DNA of 64,000 bases from Tetzosporium hominis (lineage in GTDB: Bacteria > Bacillota > Bacilli > Bacillales_A > Planococcaceae). Shown here piece by piece: positions 63,856 to 64,000 of the stretch (position 1 is its first letter; each line of letters opens with the position of its first letter). The stretch is taken from assembly GCF_002265435.1 (NCBI RefSeq), contig NZ_NOKQ01000276.1:84546-148545 (forward strand), in the 5' to 3' direction. The position numbers and the translations under genes were made by a program. Below the pieces are notes generated by a model, which saw only the letters and a list, made by a program, of their open reading frames with translations, ran no database searches and was not told where the DNA came from.

Positions 63856-64000
63856 TTTAATAAGCCAAATAAATCTTTGAGAGGTATGCTGAGAGAGCTT
63901 GAATCGAGCCTGACTTGGCGCTGTTTCCAGAAGGGCCGCGCCGAATCTTCCCAATCGCTTCACGGGTGAAGCGACACGGGTGATATCCGGCATCGACCTG

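Larger units (their letters stand above)
63622..64000. other. Gene-free 3' region of sdhCAB and right-end repeat zone
   Basis: No gene is visible. It holds an 11-pair stem-loop (63667-63677 with 63685-63695) with no T run, the operon terminator, a copy of the repeat arm from 12413-12458 (63811-63855), and a 20-bp palindrome (63955-63974). A gene beyond the edge cannot be excluded. Confidence 0.55.

Overview
The window looks like chromosomal core sequence of a low-to-mid GC, Gram-positive member of the Bacillales. The gene order follows the Bacillus subtilis backbone: dnaE-accDA-pfkA-pyk-fxsA-citZ-icd-phoPR-polA-mutM-coaE-gapB-speD-nrdR-dnaBI-thrS-infC-rpmI-rplT-ysdAB-ysdC-sspI-ysgA-pheST-rnhC-zapA-cvpA-polX-mutS2-yshE-lcfA-fadR-fadB-etfBA-trxA-uvrC-lysC-yslB-sdhCAB. 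A small acid-soluble spore protein gene (sspI) behind a sigma-G-type promoter points to an endospore former. Several features suggest the Planococcaceae (Caryophanaceae) rather than Bacillus proper: a GntR regulator heading the acc operon, hflKC, and a D-aspartate-ligase-like ATP-grasp gene, which fits an L-Lys-D-Asp/Glu type wall. This placement is an inference from gene content and has not been tested by phylogeny.

Layout. 1-8.4 kb: the 3' part of dnaE, then fatty-acid synthesis entry (GntR regulator, accD, accA) and lower glycolysis (pfkA, pyk, fxsA). 8.4-13 kb: a decayed ytvI-like permease, citZ and icd, then about 760 bases with no gene where mdh usually sits, then a MaoC-like gene. 13-18.5 kb: phoPR, the wall ligase and hflKC. 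18.6-27.5 kb: repair, CoA, gluconeogenesis, polyamine and replication-initiation genes, with a frameshifted nrdR. 27.5-31.2 kb: a Fur-type ferric iron ABC transporter inserted between dnaI and thrS. 31.2-44 kb: translation genes controlled by two T-boxes and an L20-type leader, plus ysdA/B/C, argF and sspI. 44-50.6 kb: rnhC, zapA, cvpA, polX, mutS2, yshE. 50.7-55.7 kb: the fatty-acid oxidation operon with FadR boxes. 55.7-63.6 kb: trxA, uvrC, riboswitch-controlled lysC, yslB and sdhCAB.

Regulation is unusually readable. I could place GntR, CcpN, Fur, ArgR and FadR operators, sigma-W and sigma-G promoters, two T-boxes, a lysine riboswitch, an L20 leader and a possible new SD-sequestering leader on speD. 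The metabolic genes form one network. Pfk and Pyk feed citrate synthase, isocitrate dehydrogenase and succinate dehydrogenase. Acc and the lcfA-etfA operon make and burn fatty acids. GapB runs gluconeogenesis.

The least explained material is intergenic. There are three separate tandem arrays with the same 20-21 bp period but different sequences (about 23.93, 35.14 and 43.90 kb). A 38-bp dispersed repeat occurs at 34.88 and 59.61 kb. An inverted-repeat element at 12.3-12.46 kb shares one arm with the right end of the window. A perfect 18-bp-arm hairpin lies at 11.92 kb. No rRNA, tRNA, prophage, CRISPR array or intact insertion sequence was seen.
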